Position numbers and translations under genes: made by a program. Below are positions 35,744 through 45,400 of a DNA stretch of 49,263 bases, one piece after another. Under the pieces are notes generated by a model that saw only the letters and a program-made list of their open reading frames with translations, was not told the origin of the DNA and did no database searches. The stretch's first letter is position 1; the number at the start of each line of letters is the position of its first letter. The DNA is from Pseudomonadota bacterium (GTDB taxonomy: Bacteria; Desulfobacterota; Desulfobulbia; Desulfobulbales; CALZHT01): the NCBI GenBank assembly GCA_018823135.1, contig JAHJJF010000063.1, positions 1-49,263 of the forward strand, given 5' to 3'.

Positions 35744-38734
35744 TTAAAAATCAAGGGTCTTATGCCACGCTTCTTTCAGGTCCGCCAAGGATTCGCTCAG
35801 CACTGATTTGCCTTTAAAACCCTTCATCTGCAGGGTCTCCACCGTGGTGGTGAAACCGACTCTCGCCCAGGGGTTGTGCCCCATTACTTCCTTGAATGCA
35901 TCAATGTTTTCCAGGGCAACGGTCACCACAAAACGGCTTTGTGATTCGGAAAACAGCAGAATGTCTTCCCGGTGGATATCGGTGCGCGGAATTTTATTCA
36001 GGTCGATTTCCATGCCGAGGCCGCCGGCAAAAGCGGTTTCTGCCAGGGCGACGCCGAGACCGCCATCGGAGCAGTCGTGGCATGATGCCACCAGACCCTG
36101 ATTGATTGCCTCTGACAGGGCGCGATACAACGGTATGGCGATATCTTCCCGGACGTGAGGAACGGAGTTGCCGGTGGCGTTATGCTGCAGGGCATATTCC
36201 GAGGCGCCGATTTCAGGATAGGTCATGCCGAGGACATAGACGATGTCACCCGGTTTTTTGGCGTCCATGGTCACCGCCTTTCTTATATCGTCGATCTTGG
36301 CAACCACGGAAAAAAGCAGGGTGGGCGGAATGGAGATTTTGGTGTCGCCCACCTGATAATCGTTTTTCATGCTGTCCTTGCCGGAAATGCAGGGCACACC
36401 GAAAGCCTTTGCATAGTGGGCTAAAGCCTGGTTGGCGCGAACGAGCTGTGCAAGTTTATACGGGCCGTCAGGAGTTTTGTCGGAAAGAATCGGGTCGCAC
36501 CAGCAGAAATTGTCAAGGCCTGCCATGATATCGAGGTTCGCTCCGACGCAGATAGCGTTGCGGATCGCCTCGTCCATGGCACAGGCGGTCATGTGATACG
36601 CATCAATATCGGAATATCGAGGACAGATGCCGTGGGCAATGACCAGTCCGTCGAAGGAATCCAGTATCGGCCTGATAACCGCCGCGTCACTTGGGCCGTC
36701 ATTGTTGAGACCGGTAAGCGGTTTAACGACGCTGCCGCCCTGAACTTCGTGATCGTATTGCCGGACAACATACTCCTTGCTGCAGATATTCAGCCGTGAG
36801 AGCATGCTGCGAAGTTCGGCGCCAAGGGCAGGGTTGTCGGGGAATTTCGGTTCGTCATAGGTTTTTGGTTCCCACCTGGCGACCATCTGCATGGGGGGCA
36901 GCCCTTTATGGACAAATTCCATATCCATGTAGGCAATGGTCTTTTCATTATATAGAATATGAAATTTTCCGGAATCAGTGAAGTTACCCAGCACCGTAGC
37001 CTCGGTATCCATTTTTTTGCACAGCGCCAGGAATGCTTCAAGCTTTTCCGGGGCGATGGCAAGGGTCATTCTCTCCTGGGCTTCGGAAACGAAAATTTCC
37101 CAGGGCTGCAGGCCGGAGTATTTCAGCGGCGCCCGGTCGATGTGCAGTTCAAAACCGCCGGTATCCTCAGCCATTTCGCCAACGGACGAAGAAAGGCCGC
37201 CGGCACCATTGTCGGTGATGCAGCGGTAGAGTCCGAGATCACGGGCTTTGAGCAGGCAGTCGAACATTTTTTTCTGGGTTATCGGGTCACCGATCTGCAC
37301 TGCGGTTGCCGGCGAGCTTTCATTGAGTTCTTCGGATGAAAAGGTTGCGCCGTGAATGCCGTCCTTGCCGATTCGGCCGCCGGTCATGACGATATAGTCG
37401 CCGGCCTCGGCCTTTTTAAATTCAGAGGGCACATTGTTGACAATTGCCGGCATAATGCCCACGGTGCCGCAGAAGACCAGGGGTTTGCCCGCGTAACGTT
37501 CATCAAAGACCAGGGAACCGTTTACCGTGGGAATGCCGCTTTTGTTGCCGCCGTGCTCAACGCCCTCGCGCACCCCTTCAAAAATTCTTTTCGGATGCAG
37601 CAGGCGGGCGGGAATAGGTTTATCGTAAAACGGCGTTGCAAAACAGAAAACATTGGTATTGCAGATGAGCTTTGCGCCCTGGCCGGTTCCAAAGGGGTCG
37701 CGGTTGACGCCGACAATACCGGTCAACGCACCGCCGTAAGGGTCAAGGGCAGAGGGACTGTTATGGGTTTCAACCTTGAAAACCACGCTCCAGTCCTTGT
37801 TGAAACGGATAACCCCGGCATTATCCTTGAAAACCGACAGGCACCAGTCGTTATCGCCCATCTTTTTTCGTATTTCACTGGTCGGGTTGCGGATATACGT
37901 GTCAAAAAGGCTGATTATTTTCGAGGTGGAATTGTTCGGGACATCGGTGTATTCAATGTCGCCGTTAAAAATCTTGTGCTTGCAATGTTCCGACCAGGTC
38001 TGGGCAAGGGCTTCCAGTTCAACATCGGTGATTTTTTCGCTTAAGCCCATCTTCTTTCTGGAGGCGACCACATCCGGCGAGCCAAGAAAACCGCGGATGA
38101 GTTTCATTTCTTCAAGGGTGAGGGCAAGAATCCCTTCTTTACTGATGCGTATCAGTTCTGTGTCAGGAACATTCAGGTCGATTTCCACGACCTGTCCCTC
38201 TTTTTCTCCCATTACCTTAGGGGCAAAAGGCTCAAGCCCCCCGGCCCTGACAAAAGAATCGTGATCCATGATGGTGTAGCGTTCGATAAGCTCGTTGGCA
38301 AGGAGTTTGCCGGCAATGGTTTGGGCGTCGGTTTGAGTCAAAGAACCTGAAACAAGATATTGTACGGAAGTATAGACCGCCTCGCCCTGTTTGAGTTTTC
38401 GGCCGATGAGCAGCTCCAGCGCCTGGGATGAGGTGCGGCCTTCGTTGTCGGTGACCCCAGGACGAAATCCCACTTCGATAAGCCAGTCAAAGGAAATGCC
38501 CCAGTCGAGCGCCAGGGGGCTCAGTGAATAGTCCTGGGTAACCGGATCGCAAAAAGGCCCTCTTGCCGCCTCGATCAACTGGTCCTGGGAAATGTCTGCA
38601 TCCACCGTGAAAACCTTGATTGTGCGGACTGAGTCGGCTGCGATGTGCAGGTCCGATTGTATTCTCTTGTTTGTCTGCTCACCGAATGAATCAATGAAAG
38701 AAGGTTTCAGGCCTACCTGAATTCGTGCAAGCAT
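35744..38734 (-). CDS. purL: Phosphoribosylformylglycinamidine synthase, PurS-PurL fusion type
   Basis: This enzyme makes FGAM in the fourth step of purine synthesis. The first 200 residues look like PurS-related domains (LARIQVGLKPSFIDSFGEQ), and the rest is PurL with the catalytic-site segment QTWSEHCKHKIF (about 248-259), then FKVETHNSPSALDPYGG and TGGRIGKDGIHGATFSSEE. There is no C-terminal glutaminase, so a separate PurQ must supply ammonia. Length, 996 aa, lies between small PurL (about 740) and large PurL (about 1300). GGGAG lies 7 bp before the ATG, which fixes the start. The 125 bp to yhaM show no clear terminator. Confidence 0.96.
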   Translation of the reverse strand: MLARIQVGLKPSFIDSFGEQTNKRIQSDLHIAADSVRTIKVFTVDADISQDQLIEAARGPFCDPVTQDYSLSPLALDWGISFDWLIEVGFRPGVTDNEGRTSSQALELLIGRKLKQGEAVYTSVQYLVSGSLTQTDAQTIAGKLLANELIERYTIMDHDSFVRAGGLEPFAPKVMGEKEGQVVEIDLNVPDTELIRISKEGILALTLEEMKLIRGFLGSPDVVASRKKMGLSEKITDVELEALAQTWSEHCKHKIFNGDIEYTDVPNNSTSKIISLFDTYIRNPTSEIRKKMGDNDWCLSVFKDNAGVIRFNKDWSVVFKVETHNSPSALDPYGGALTGIVGVNRDPFGTGQGAKLICNTNVFCFATPFYDKPIPARLLHPKRIFEGVREGVEHGGNKSGIPTVNGSLVFDERYAGKPLVFCGTVGIMPAIVNNVPSEFKKAEAGDYIVMTGGRIGKDGIHGATFSSEELNESSPATAVQIGDPITQKKMFDCLLKARDLGLYRCITDNGAGGLSSSVGEMAEDTGGFELHIDRAPLKYSGLQPWEIFVSEAQERMTLAIAPEKLEAFLALCKKMDTEATVLGNFTDSGKFHILYNEKTIAYMDMEFVHKGLPPMQMVARWEPKTYDEPKFPDNPALGAELRSMLSRLNICSKEYVVRQYDHEVQGGSVVKPLTGLNNDGPSDAAVIRPILDSFDGLVIAHGICPRYSDIDAYHMTACAMDEAIRNAICVGANLDIMAGLDNFCWCDPILSDKTPDGPYKLAQLVRANQALAHYAKAFGVPCISGKDSMKNDYQVGDTKISIPPTLLFSVVAKIDDIRKAVTMDAKKPGDIVYVLGMTYPEIGASEYALQHNATGNSVPHVREDIAIPLYRALSEAINQGLVASCHDCSDGGLGVALAETAFAGGLGMEIDLNKIPRTDIHREDILLFSESQSRFVVTVALENIDAFKEVMGHNPWARVGFTTTVETLQMKGFKGKSVLSESLADLKEAWHKTLDF

Positions 38735-38855
38735 CGGATATCTCCCGAAGGGTTAAGTTGATTATTTATCAAAGTGTAAAGGTTGGCTGCAAGATTTCTT
38801 CGCAGAAAAACCACCTGGATAACATGTCTTGCTGAAAGTTTAATTAAAAAAGGCA

Positions 38856-38891
38856 CTATACCAAAAGTGTTTTGTTTTTTAAACGGTATAG
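38856..38891. promoter_or_regulatory. Inverted repeat in the purL upstream region
   Basis: CTATACC (38856-38862) and GGTATAG (38885-38891) are exact reverse complements 22 bp apart. On the minus strand one arm supplies TATAGT, a good -10 for purL. The spacing fits a dimeric repressor site over the promoter. The role is inferred. Confidence 0.35.
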
Positions 38892-38970
38892 AGATAAAAA
38901 TGACGAACCGCAATCATAAAGAAATTTAATGGTGTTTTGGGGGATGTGTAAATTATTTAATTGGTGTGGT

Positions 38971-38999
38971 TTGATTTTTTTTAAGTACTCTTTTAATAA
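38971..38999 (+). promoter_or_regulatory. Possible sigma70 promoter of the pilin operon
   Basis: TTGATT (38971-38976) is followed after 17 bp by TAATAA (38994-38999). The leader to the fimT-like start would be about 295 nt, long enough for extra control. No sigma54 -24/-12 element was found. Confidence 0.35.
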
Positions 39000-39299
39000 T
39001 ATTAGAATTATAATCGTCATAACCGGAACTTGAATGTATTTCGAACAAAAGGTGAGCCGGAGCGGGCATGGATTTTGCTATGCTTTACCGTGTTAGGGAG
39101 TGCCATGATGAACGGTTTCATATTAAATGAAAGTCAGGATTTGAAGGCGGCGTGCGATATTACTGTTTGATTTTGTTTGTTTTTTGTGGGTAAAATTAGA
39201 CATGTATCATTTTTTTCATGGCTCAGCGTTCTGTTAATTCGATACCTTGAGGACCTAACCGAGAAACAATATTTCAGGGCAAATAATTTTACGAAGAAA

Positions 39300-39932
39300 A
39301 TGCTAGATCATACAAAATCGAATTATTCTAAAGGTTTTTCTCTCATAGAACTGATAGTCGTCATGGTGATTATCGGTATTCTTGCAACCCAGGTGGTTTT
39401 CAGTTTTACCAGGCCCCTTAGAAAAGTGAAGTCTACAGCCCTTCAGTTAAGGAGTGATATAAACCTTGCCCGAGCCGAGGCGGCAAACCGGGCTCAGGCT
39501 GTCACCATTGATTTTTTTATGGGCACTGAGGATGGATATCGACTGTGCATTGATACGGGAGCTGCCGGTTGTGCTGATGATTGTCCAGGTCCTGGTTGCA
39601 TAAAAGAGGTTTCGTTCCGCAGAGAAGTTCAGTTCTACGATGCGAATGCGACAAACGGCCCAGACAGGGACGCCGGAGTGGGCACCAATCGCCCGGCTGT
39701 TGGCTCTGATGGTGTTGATTTTCCTCTTGCATTACCTGGGGTTGACAACAAGTTTTTGATGCAACCAAACGGCACCGCCTCGGAAAAGGGAGCAATTTTT
39801 ATTTATGCCCCTGAGGCGGCAGATCACACGGTCATGCTGGCGGTTCCCCTGCGGGTTGGTGTTGAGGATACTTCAGGGCGGGTGTGGGTTGAGATCTGGG
39901 ACCGGGGTACGTCAAGCTTTGGGCGTAAATAA
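39300..39932 (+). CDS. fimT: GspH/FimT-type minor pilin
   Basis: FimT/FimU-like minor pilins prime type IV pilus assembly from the inner membrane. The start at 39300 (MLDHTKSNYSKG) gives a short leader before the PilD cleavage site G^FSLIELIVVMVIIG, with the Glu at +5. A longer frame is open to 39177 but would add an untypical 41 residues. The GspH-type arrangement RSDINLARAEAANRAQAVTI follows the helix. Two to four cysteines cluster in AAGCADDCPGPGC, possibly a disulfide loop. 210 aa. It is first in the operon, 41 bp before the PilE-like gene. Confidence 0.88.
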   Translation: MLDHTKSNYSKGFSLIELIVVMVIIGILATQVVFSFTRPLRKVKSTALQLRSDINLARAEAANRAQAVTIDFFMGTEDGYRLCIDTGAAGCADDCPGPGCIKEVSFRREVQFYDANATNGPDRDAGVGTNRPAVGSDGVDFPLALPGVDNKFLMQPNGTASEKGAIFIYAPEAADHTVMLAVPLRVGVEDTSGRVWVEIWDRGTSSFGRK

Positions 39933-39973
39933 GGAAAAGATTTAATTATAAATCAAGGGGTGAGGGGCAATAA

Positions 39974-40444
39974 ATGAGACGAAATTTTTCTAAATCTTCC
40001 GGGTTTTCCCTGATTGAGCTGATGATCGTTGTGGCGATTATCGGTTTGCTTGCAGCCGTGGCAATGCCTGCCTATTTCAAGCATATACTTCGGGTGAGAC
40101 AATCGACCTGTGTTCAGAACCTCATTGATGTGAAAACCGCCCAGGAAAAATATTACGCCCTTTTTGATACCTATGCCAGCACGGGCACCCTTGAAACCGG
40201 TGTCGATGTCTTTGCTTCGTATGTGAATTTTTCGGCATCAAACACCTCCATGTGTGTTTTTAATATCACCGGCGGCACGACTTCATTTACCGCCAGGCTT
40301 TGGGGGGACCTTGATCGGGATGGTTTTGCCACAGACTGCTGGAGTATCTCAAGCACAAGCGCTCAACCGGCAACAACTGGCGGTGTCGGCTGTGTAGTCA
40401 ATGGCGAAGGGTTTAGCTTTTCCACGCTCGGAAATTTATTATAA
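39974..40444 (+). CDS. pilE: Type IV pilin, PilE/PilA-like
   Basis: This pilin has an 10-residue leader and the site G^FSLIELMIVVAIIGLLAA with the +5 Glu, followed by the rest of the N-terminal helix (AYFKHILRVRQSTCVQNLID). The C-terminal part is rich in Ser/Thr/Gly with three more Cys that may close the D-loop. 156 aa. GAGGGG lies about 7 bp before the ATG. By position in the operon it is a PilE-type minor pilin; it could instead be a major pilin, and sequence alone does not decide. Confidence 0.9.
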   Translation: MRRNFSKSSGFSLIELMIVVAIIGLLAAVAMPAYFKHILRVRQSTCVQNLIDVKTAQEKYYALFDTYASTGTLETGVDVFASYVNFSASNTSMCVFNITGGTTSFTARLWGDLDRDGFATDCWSISSTSAQPATTGGVGCVVNGEGFSFSTLGNLL

Positions 40445-40452
40445 CCATAAAG

Positions 40453-41187
40453 ATGATTTTGCAGGAGTTAACCTACGGGATGTTCGGACCAGGCGAGATA
40501 AAACAACGGAACAAGGGGTTTACCCTTGTCGAAATGATGGTTGCCCTTTTCCTCGGGATTATTGCCATGGTGGGCATTTATAAAACCTATGTCGCCTATA
40601 GCACTGCGGCTGACAACCAGGGCCAGGCTCAGGAATTGCAGCAGAATCTGCGGGTCAGCATGGCGATGATGGTAAGAGATATCCGCATGGCGGGTTTTGA
40701 TCCTACAGAAATAGGTGGAATTGGTTTTGAAGAGGCAACCACCCATAAAATTCAATTCCGGATGGATATTAACCAGGATGGAGATGTAGCTGATGATAAT
40801 GAAGACATAAAGTATTTCATTAAGGATATTGATGGAGACGGCTTTTTTGGCCTTGCCCGGCACAATGTCAATACCGGTGTGGAAGAATATATTAATGAAA
40901 ATATTGATCCGGTAAACATAATTGCCGGTGAGTATCCGCTGAATTTTGTTTTTATGGAAGGGATCACGGTTCTGCCGACTCCTGTTACCGGAAGCGATCG
41001 GGATAGAATCAGGTCCGTTGAAATCGCCCTGGTTTTGAGAAGCACCAACGAGGACTATTCTTTCAAAAACACAAATTCATATAACAATCTTCAAGGTCTA
41101 CAAATATTGCCTGCAAAAAATGATAATTTCTACAGACGACTGACAACCGCCAAAGTCAATTGTCGAAATATGGGACTCGATGATTAG
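40453..41187 (+). CDS. pilW: PilW family minor pilin
   Basis: PilW works with PilV, PilX and PilY1 in the priming complex at the pilus tip. The cleavage site is KG^FTLVEMMVALFLGIIAM, then AQELQQNLRVSMAMMVRDIRMAGFDP, the hallmark of PilW. An acidic DxD-rich loop (DINQDGDVADDNED and DIDGDGF) could bind calcium. The start may be 40453 or 40480 (MFGPGEIKQ), the second having AGGAG 12 bp upstream. It begins 8 bp after the pilE-like stop. Confidence 0.9.
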   Translation: MILQELTYGMFGPGEIKQRNKGFTLVEMMVALFLGIIAMVGIYKTYVAYSTAADNQGQAQELQQNLRVSMAMMVRDIRMAGFDPTEIGGIGFEEATTHKIQFRMDINQDGDVADDNEDIKYFIKDIDGDGFFGLARHNVNTGVEEYINENIDPVNIIAGEYPLNFVFMEGITVLPTPVTGSDRDRIRSVEIALVLRSTNEDYSFKNTNSYNNLQGLQILPAKNDNFYRRLTTAKVNCRNMGLDD

Positions 41188-41196
41188 AGGGAAGGA

Positions 41197-41763
41197 ATGA
41201 TAGGAAGTAAAGGTTTTTCAATACTTGAAGTGCTGTTCGGCATTACCGTTTTTATGGTGGGTATGCTGGGGATCGCCGCGCTGCAGATTTCGTCGGTGCA
41301 GGGTAATTATTTTTCCTCGAATCTTACTGAGGCAACCTTTCTTGCCACCAGTAAATTCGAGGAGTTGATGGATCTGCCGTATGATGATCCTGATGACCCT
41401 GATGACCCCTTAGATGATAGGAATGGTGATTCAGCCGGGCAGGATAATAATGCTGCTGGCCCGGATGGCGTAGATGATGACGATGACGATGATGACGGTA
41501 ATCCAGATGGTATTAGTGGGCCAGATGATGTCATAAATTTCGGACTGGATGCAACCGATTATACTTCGCCTGGTGTGGCGCTGTTTGTAGACCATTCAGA
41601 AAATCCGCCCCGCAGAGGCGGTATGTATGTAGTATCATGGAATGTGGCAGTGGACCACCCGCTGCCTAATTGTAAAACAGTAAAGGTCTGGGTGGAGTGG
41701 ACAATTAAGGGCGATCGGAAAGAACGGATTTCCATGGCAATGGTCAAAGAAGAGGTGAAATGA
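41197..41763 (+). CDS. pilV: PilV family minor pilin with Asp-rich insert
   Basis: The leader is short, MIGSKG^FSILEVLFGITVFMV, with the +5 Glu, then GMLGIAALQ, as in PilV. Residues 62-110 are unlike the family: YDDPDDPDDPLDD, then a run of eight Asp, then GNPDGISGPDD. This insert looks like a calcium-binding or disordered acid loop. The last third (VSWNVAVDHPLPNCKTVKVWVEW) is the usual beta part. GGAAGGA precedes the ATG. The stop overlaps the pilX start by 4 bp. Confidence 0.9.
   Translation: MIGSKGFSILEVLFGITVFMVGMLGIAALQISSVQGNYFSSNLTEATFLATSKFEELMDLPYDDPDDPDDPLDDRNGDSAGQDNNAAGPDGVDDDDDDDDGNPDGISGPDDVINFGLDATDYTSPGVALFVDHSENPPRRGGMYVVSWNVAVDHPLPNCKTVKVWVEWTIKGDRKERISMAMVKEEVK
41383..41496 (+). 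repeat. GAT/GAC codon repeats within pilV
   Basis: GATGATCCT-like 9-bp units repeat at 41383-41418, coding DDP repeats, and GATGATGAC-type triplets repeat eight times at 41473-41496, coding eight Asp. All are multiples of three, so slippage would change length and not frame. Confidence 0.7.
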
Positions 41764-42371
41764 TGGGGGCGCGTTTCCTGATTAATAACCAGAGAGGATC
41801 AATACTCAATATTGCCCTGCTCATTCTTATGACATTGACTCTTGTTGTCATATACATGAGCCGGTCCACCACCACTGATGTGAAAATTGCCGCAAATGAA
41901 AAAGCCGAACGGGTCAGATTTTATAGTGCTGATGGCGGTGGGGATATTGGTATTGAAATTTTTGAACAAAATGTTGCCTGCCCCACTGGTTTCGCTGGAA
42001 GTGCCACCACGGGTGCAATTATTCAAGGGAAATTTATTGTAAAAACCCTTGATATCAGAGCGAATATCGAAAAGGCAACAGGGTTTGTAATCTCAGATTC
42101 TTCGACAAGAGATGTTTATTGGCCGCCAGGAAGTGCTTACGGGGATCAGGGGTCAACAAGTTTGGCCTTTGGCGGTGAAACATTTCATGGCCAGGGGGCT
42201 TCCCTGCAGATGTCTGCGGGCTATGAAGGAAAAGGAAAAAGCGCAGCAAGCGGTGGCGCGCATCTGTTGTTTGATATCTGGTCACAATATTATGGCTTGA
42301 ATAGCGCAAATGCCCAGATCTGGCTTCGCTGGAAGCACTTGATCGGTCAAGAGGATGATTGCATCTATTGA
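41760..42371 (+). CDS. pilX: PilX family minor pilin assembly protein
   Basis: PilX-like proteins open with a cut site followed by a hydrophobic helix and a conserved charged segment. Here QRGSILNIALLILMTLTLVV is followed by IYMSRSTTTDVKIAANEKAERVRFYSADGG, whose core STTTDVKIAANE and YSADGG fit PilX. There is no Glu at +5, as is usual for PilX. The C-terminal half (GSAYGDQGSTSLAFGGETFHG) is not conserved. 203 aa. It overlaps pilV by 4 bp and precedes pilY1 by 25-50 bp. Confidence 0.82.
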   Translation: MMGARFLINNQRGSILNIALLILMTLTLVVIYMSRSTTTDVKIAANEKAERVRFYSADGGGDIGIEIFEQNVACPTGFAGSATTGAIIQGKFIVKTLDIRANIEKATGFVISDSSTRDVYWPPGSAYGDQGSTSLAFGGETFHGQGASLQMSAGYEGKGKSAASGGAHLLFDIWSQYYGLNSANAQIWLRWKHLIGQEDDCIY

Positions 42372-42420
42372 TAAAGGTATACAGGGGTAAAAGAAGATGA
42401 AGAGGGCTGGAGGAGATTCC

Positions 42421-45400
42421 ATGAGATCGAAATTAAATAATCGAACGGCTTTTCTGTTTTTCATTATGTTGACGGTTACAGCTTTGACTTTCCCTGGTTC
42501 GGGTTTTGGCGATCCCTGCGGTGAAGGGGTCGGCACTCCGCCATTTCTGGCCGAGGGTGTGCCCCCTAACCTTATGCTCCTCATTGATAACTCAGCAAGC
42601 ATGTATGAGCTGGCCTATGATGATCTTGCCGACCCCGGGTTTTGCAATGATGATAGCTATGTACCGAAATCATCAGTTGCCGCCTGGGCTGACGCTACGG
42701 TCTATGCGGCTGAGAAGGTTGTCAGTTACAATAACGGCACAGAAACTAAATGGTACATGACAGCAGCGGGCGGCACCTCTTCCGGCACCACCCCTCTGGA
42801 TGATACCGGTGTCACCGACTGGGCCGTGTTTGGGCAGACTTATGCCGGCTATTTTACTCCCGGTTCCTGGTATGAATGGGATGGAGCACAATTTGCCCTG
42901 ATTTCTCCTGCACCGGCTGATGCCGCTGCCGCCTGCAGCGGTGCTGGTACAGAATACACCGACGCGAATAACAGCGATGTCTGTATCACCATCAACGCGG
43001 CTTCCGTCACCTCTTTTGCCGCCAAGGGAAATTATCTCAACTGGGCCGCAGCCTCGAAATTTGATGTCGAAAAAAAGATTCTTACCGGCGGTAAATGGGA
43101 TTCATCAACCAACCGGCTGGTCATGGAGTCCCGCGGTTGTCTGGGTCGCAAAATGATCAAGCAGATCCCCATCAAGGATGCGGGCGGTACTGTGTATTAC
43201 CTCACTTTGGGTATCAAGGCCAACTCCAGTGACCTGACCCAGATCGAGATCTTTGAACCCACCTCCACCGGCTTCCAGTTCGGGGGCGGCGCATGCGAGG
43301 CGGCCTTAGTAGAAGATGCCAAAGGAAATGCGGCAAACTTAGCCCAGGACTGCATGGAACTTGGTGCGCAGAATGAGTCATTTGCCAATTCAAACGGGGC
43401 GTTTAATATTTCTTTCAGTACCTGCTGGCGTCACCCGAAAATTACCAACGGGAATGTCACTGCCTTATCGAATCAATGTGCGGGGATTTATGGTGATGAT
43501 GTGAATCCTTATGACCCTCTGCCCTCCTGGGCGGACGGGGTGGTCTATGCTTCAGGCACCACGGTGACAGATAACGGGAAATGGTATGAGTCGCAGACTG
43601 CCGGTACGGCAACCGATACCGGTGACGGCACTCCTTTGGATGCGACACGTGACTCTGGCGTGACCTGGCTGCAGGTACCCAGGAATTATATCAATGCAGC
43701 AGACAGCGGGTATATCTGCTGGGGTAATCAGGCCACCGGTGAAGGATATATTGGCCGCTGTTTTAATGTTACCCAGGCGGCATTGCCGGCGATTCCGGGT
43801 TCAGGCTGTGTGGATACTGCCTGCGCACCCAATGGGCGCCCCTATGGTGGTGATGATGATGCAAACTGTATAGGCGGTGTTCTCTACAGATGTCCTGCAG
43901 GGTCTTCGTGGAATAACGGCGCAGGGCAATGCAAGCAGGGTCCTACCTTATATGCCTGGGAAAAGCAGCAAACCTGCGGCGTAGGGGGATCCCCGGCCAC
44001 TTCATTAGCTGGGGCATGGGTTGCCGGTTATGATAGTCTGGGGGAAGATGTAAATGCTAATGAAGAGCTTGATGCCGGAGAGGACACCAACGCCAATGGC
44101 ATACTGGATCAAGGTTGCATATATATGGCCATACGCGATTTCTGTTCGCCTTTTTATGATCCCGGCGTGATTGATCCTGCTTCGCCGGTTACATCCGTTG
44201 CTGATGAACATTTTCCCAACCTGCCGGCGATCTTGATGGAAATAGCCCTGCAGGGCCAGCTCAGAGAACCAATTGCCACCTTGAACGGTTATATCAAACA
44301 GACCACTGATCCTGAAGGTTTGATTGACGATTTTGCCGCGGATATCCGTATCGGCGCCATGCAGTATAACCAGATGGGTACCCGGAGCGAATGTGATGCC
44401 TCGCCCAAGCTGACCCACAGGTTGTATGATGATTGTCCGGCGTCCAGCCAGGACGGCGCCAAGCTCATCGCCTATATGGATAACGGCACCGACCACACCG
44501 CAAGACTGGTGCAGGCGATCAATGATATTAAAGCCAATACCTGGACACCCATTGCCGAGGCCTATTATGAAGCTCTGGGGTATTTCACCCAGCAGGACAC
44601 CGTCGCTCTCGACATGCGGTTTGACGATGACGATTTCCTCCGCGACAGCGATTACAGCAAGGCATTTCCCTTTGCCAGTGTCGATGCCAATTACGATCCA
44701 GTGCCCTCCTGGCTGTCAAGGCGGAATATTGCCACTGCGGCTTCCGACTGGACCGTTGTTCCGTTCCCGCTGTTGACTCTGGTGAAAGATGCCGCGAACA
44801 AGTTGTACTGGACTAACGCTGGCGGCACTCCGAGCCTTTATCAAAGAGACGGCACCACCTTTGCCACCGACGTGGCTGAAGATACAGCTGTCTCCTGGGT
44901 GCCGGTGGACCCGGTGACCAATTACTGCCAGAAGAATAATATTCTCATTATTACCGACGGCGGTTCCACCGTGGATGTCCATCCTGATATTATAAGTAAA
45001 ATCGGAGATTATGACGCTGGCGGCTCCGAGAACGCAGCCTGCGGCAATACGGTTGCCGGAGTATATAAAGGGTATTACGGCAGCACCTATCTGGATGACC
45101 TGGCGAAATACGCCTATGCAGCGCCCGCGACCACCCTTTATAAGGACGGCCAACTCCTCGACGGCGAGGGCATTGACCAAGACAAGCAGAATATCACCAC
45201 CTATGTGGTCACTGCCGGCAAGCTGCGCGTTACCGGGACCGATGAGTGCAGCCCTGACGTTTTGCTGGCCAATACAGCGACCAACGGCGGCACCAGTCTC
45301 TATGCCAGTGAGGACCCGGAGCAATTGGAGGCCAATCTCCGTTCAGTCATGGAAAGCATCAGGGCCGGAACCGCATCCGGGTCGGCCTCTTCGGTCATCT

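Larger units (their letters stand above)
38735..39299. other. Divergent control region between purL and the pilin operon
   Basis: This 565-bp AT-rich gap holds the promoters of both purL (minus) and the minor-pilin operon (plus). I see an inverted repeat at 38856-38891 and a possible plus-strand promoter at 38971-38999. I looked for a c-di-GMP (GEMM) riboswitch core and did not find it. No RNA gene was recognised. Confidence 0.45.
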
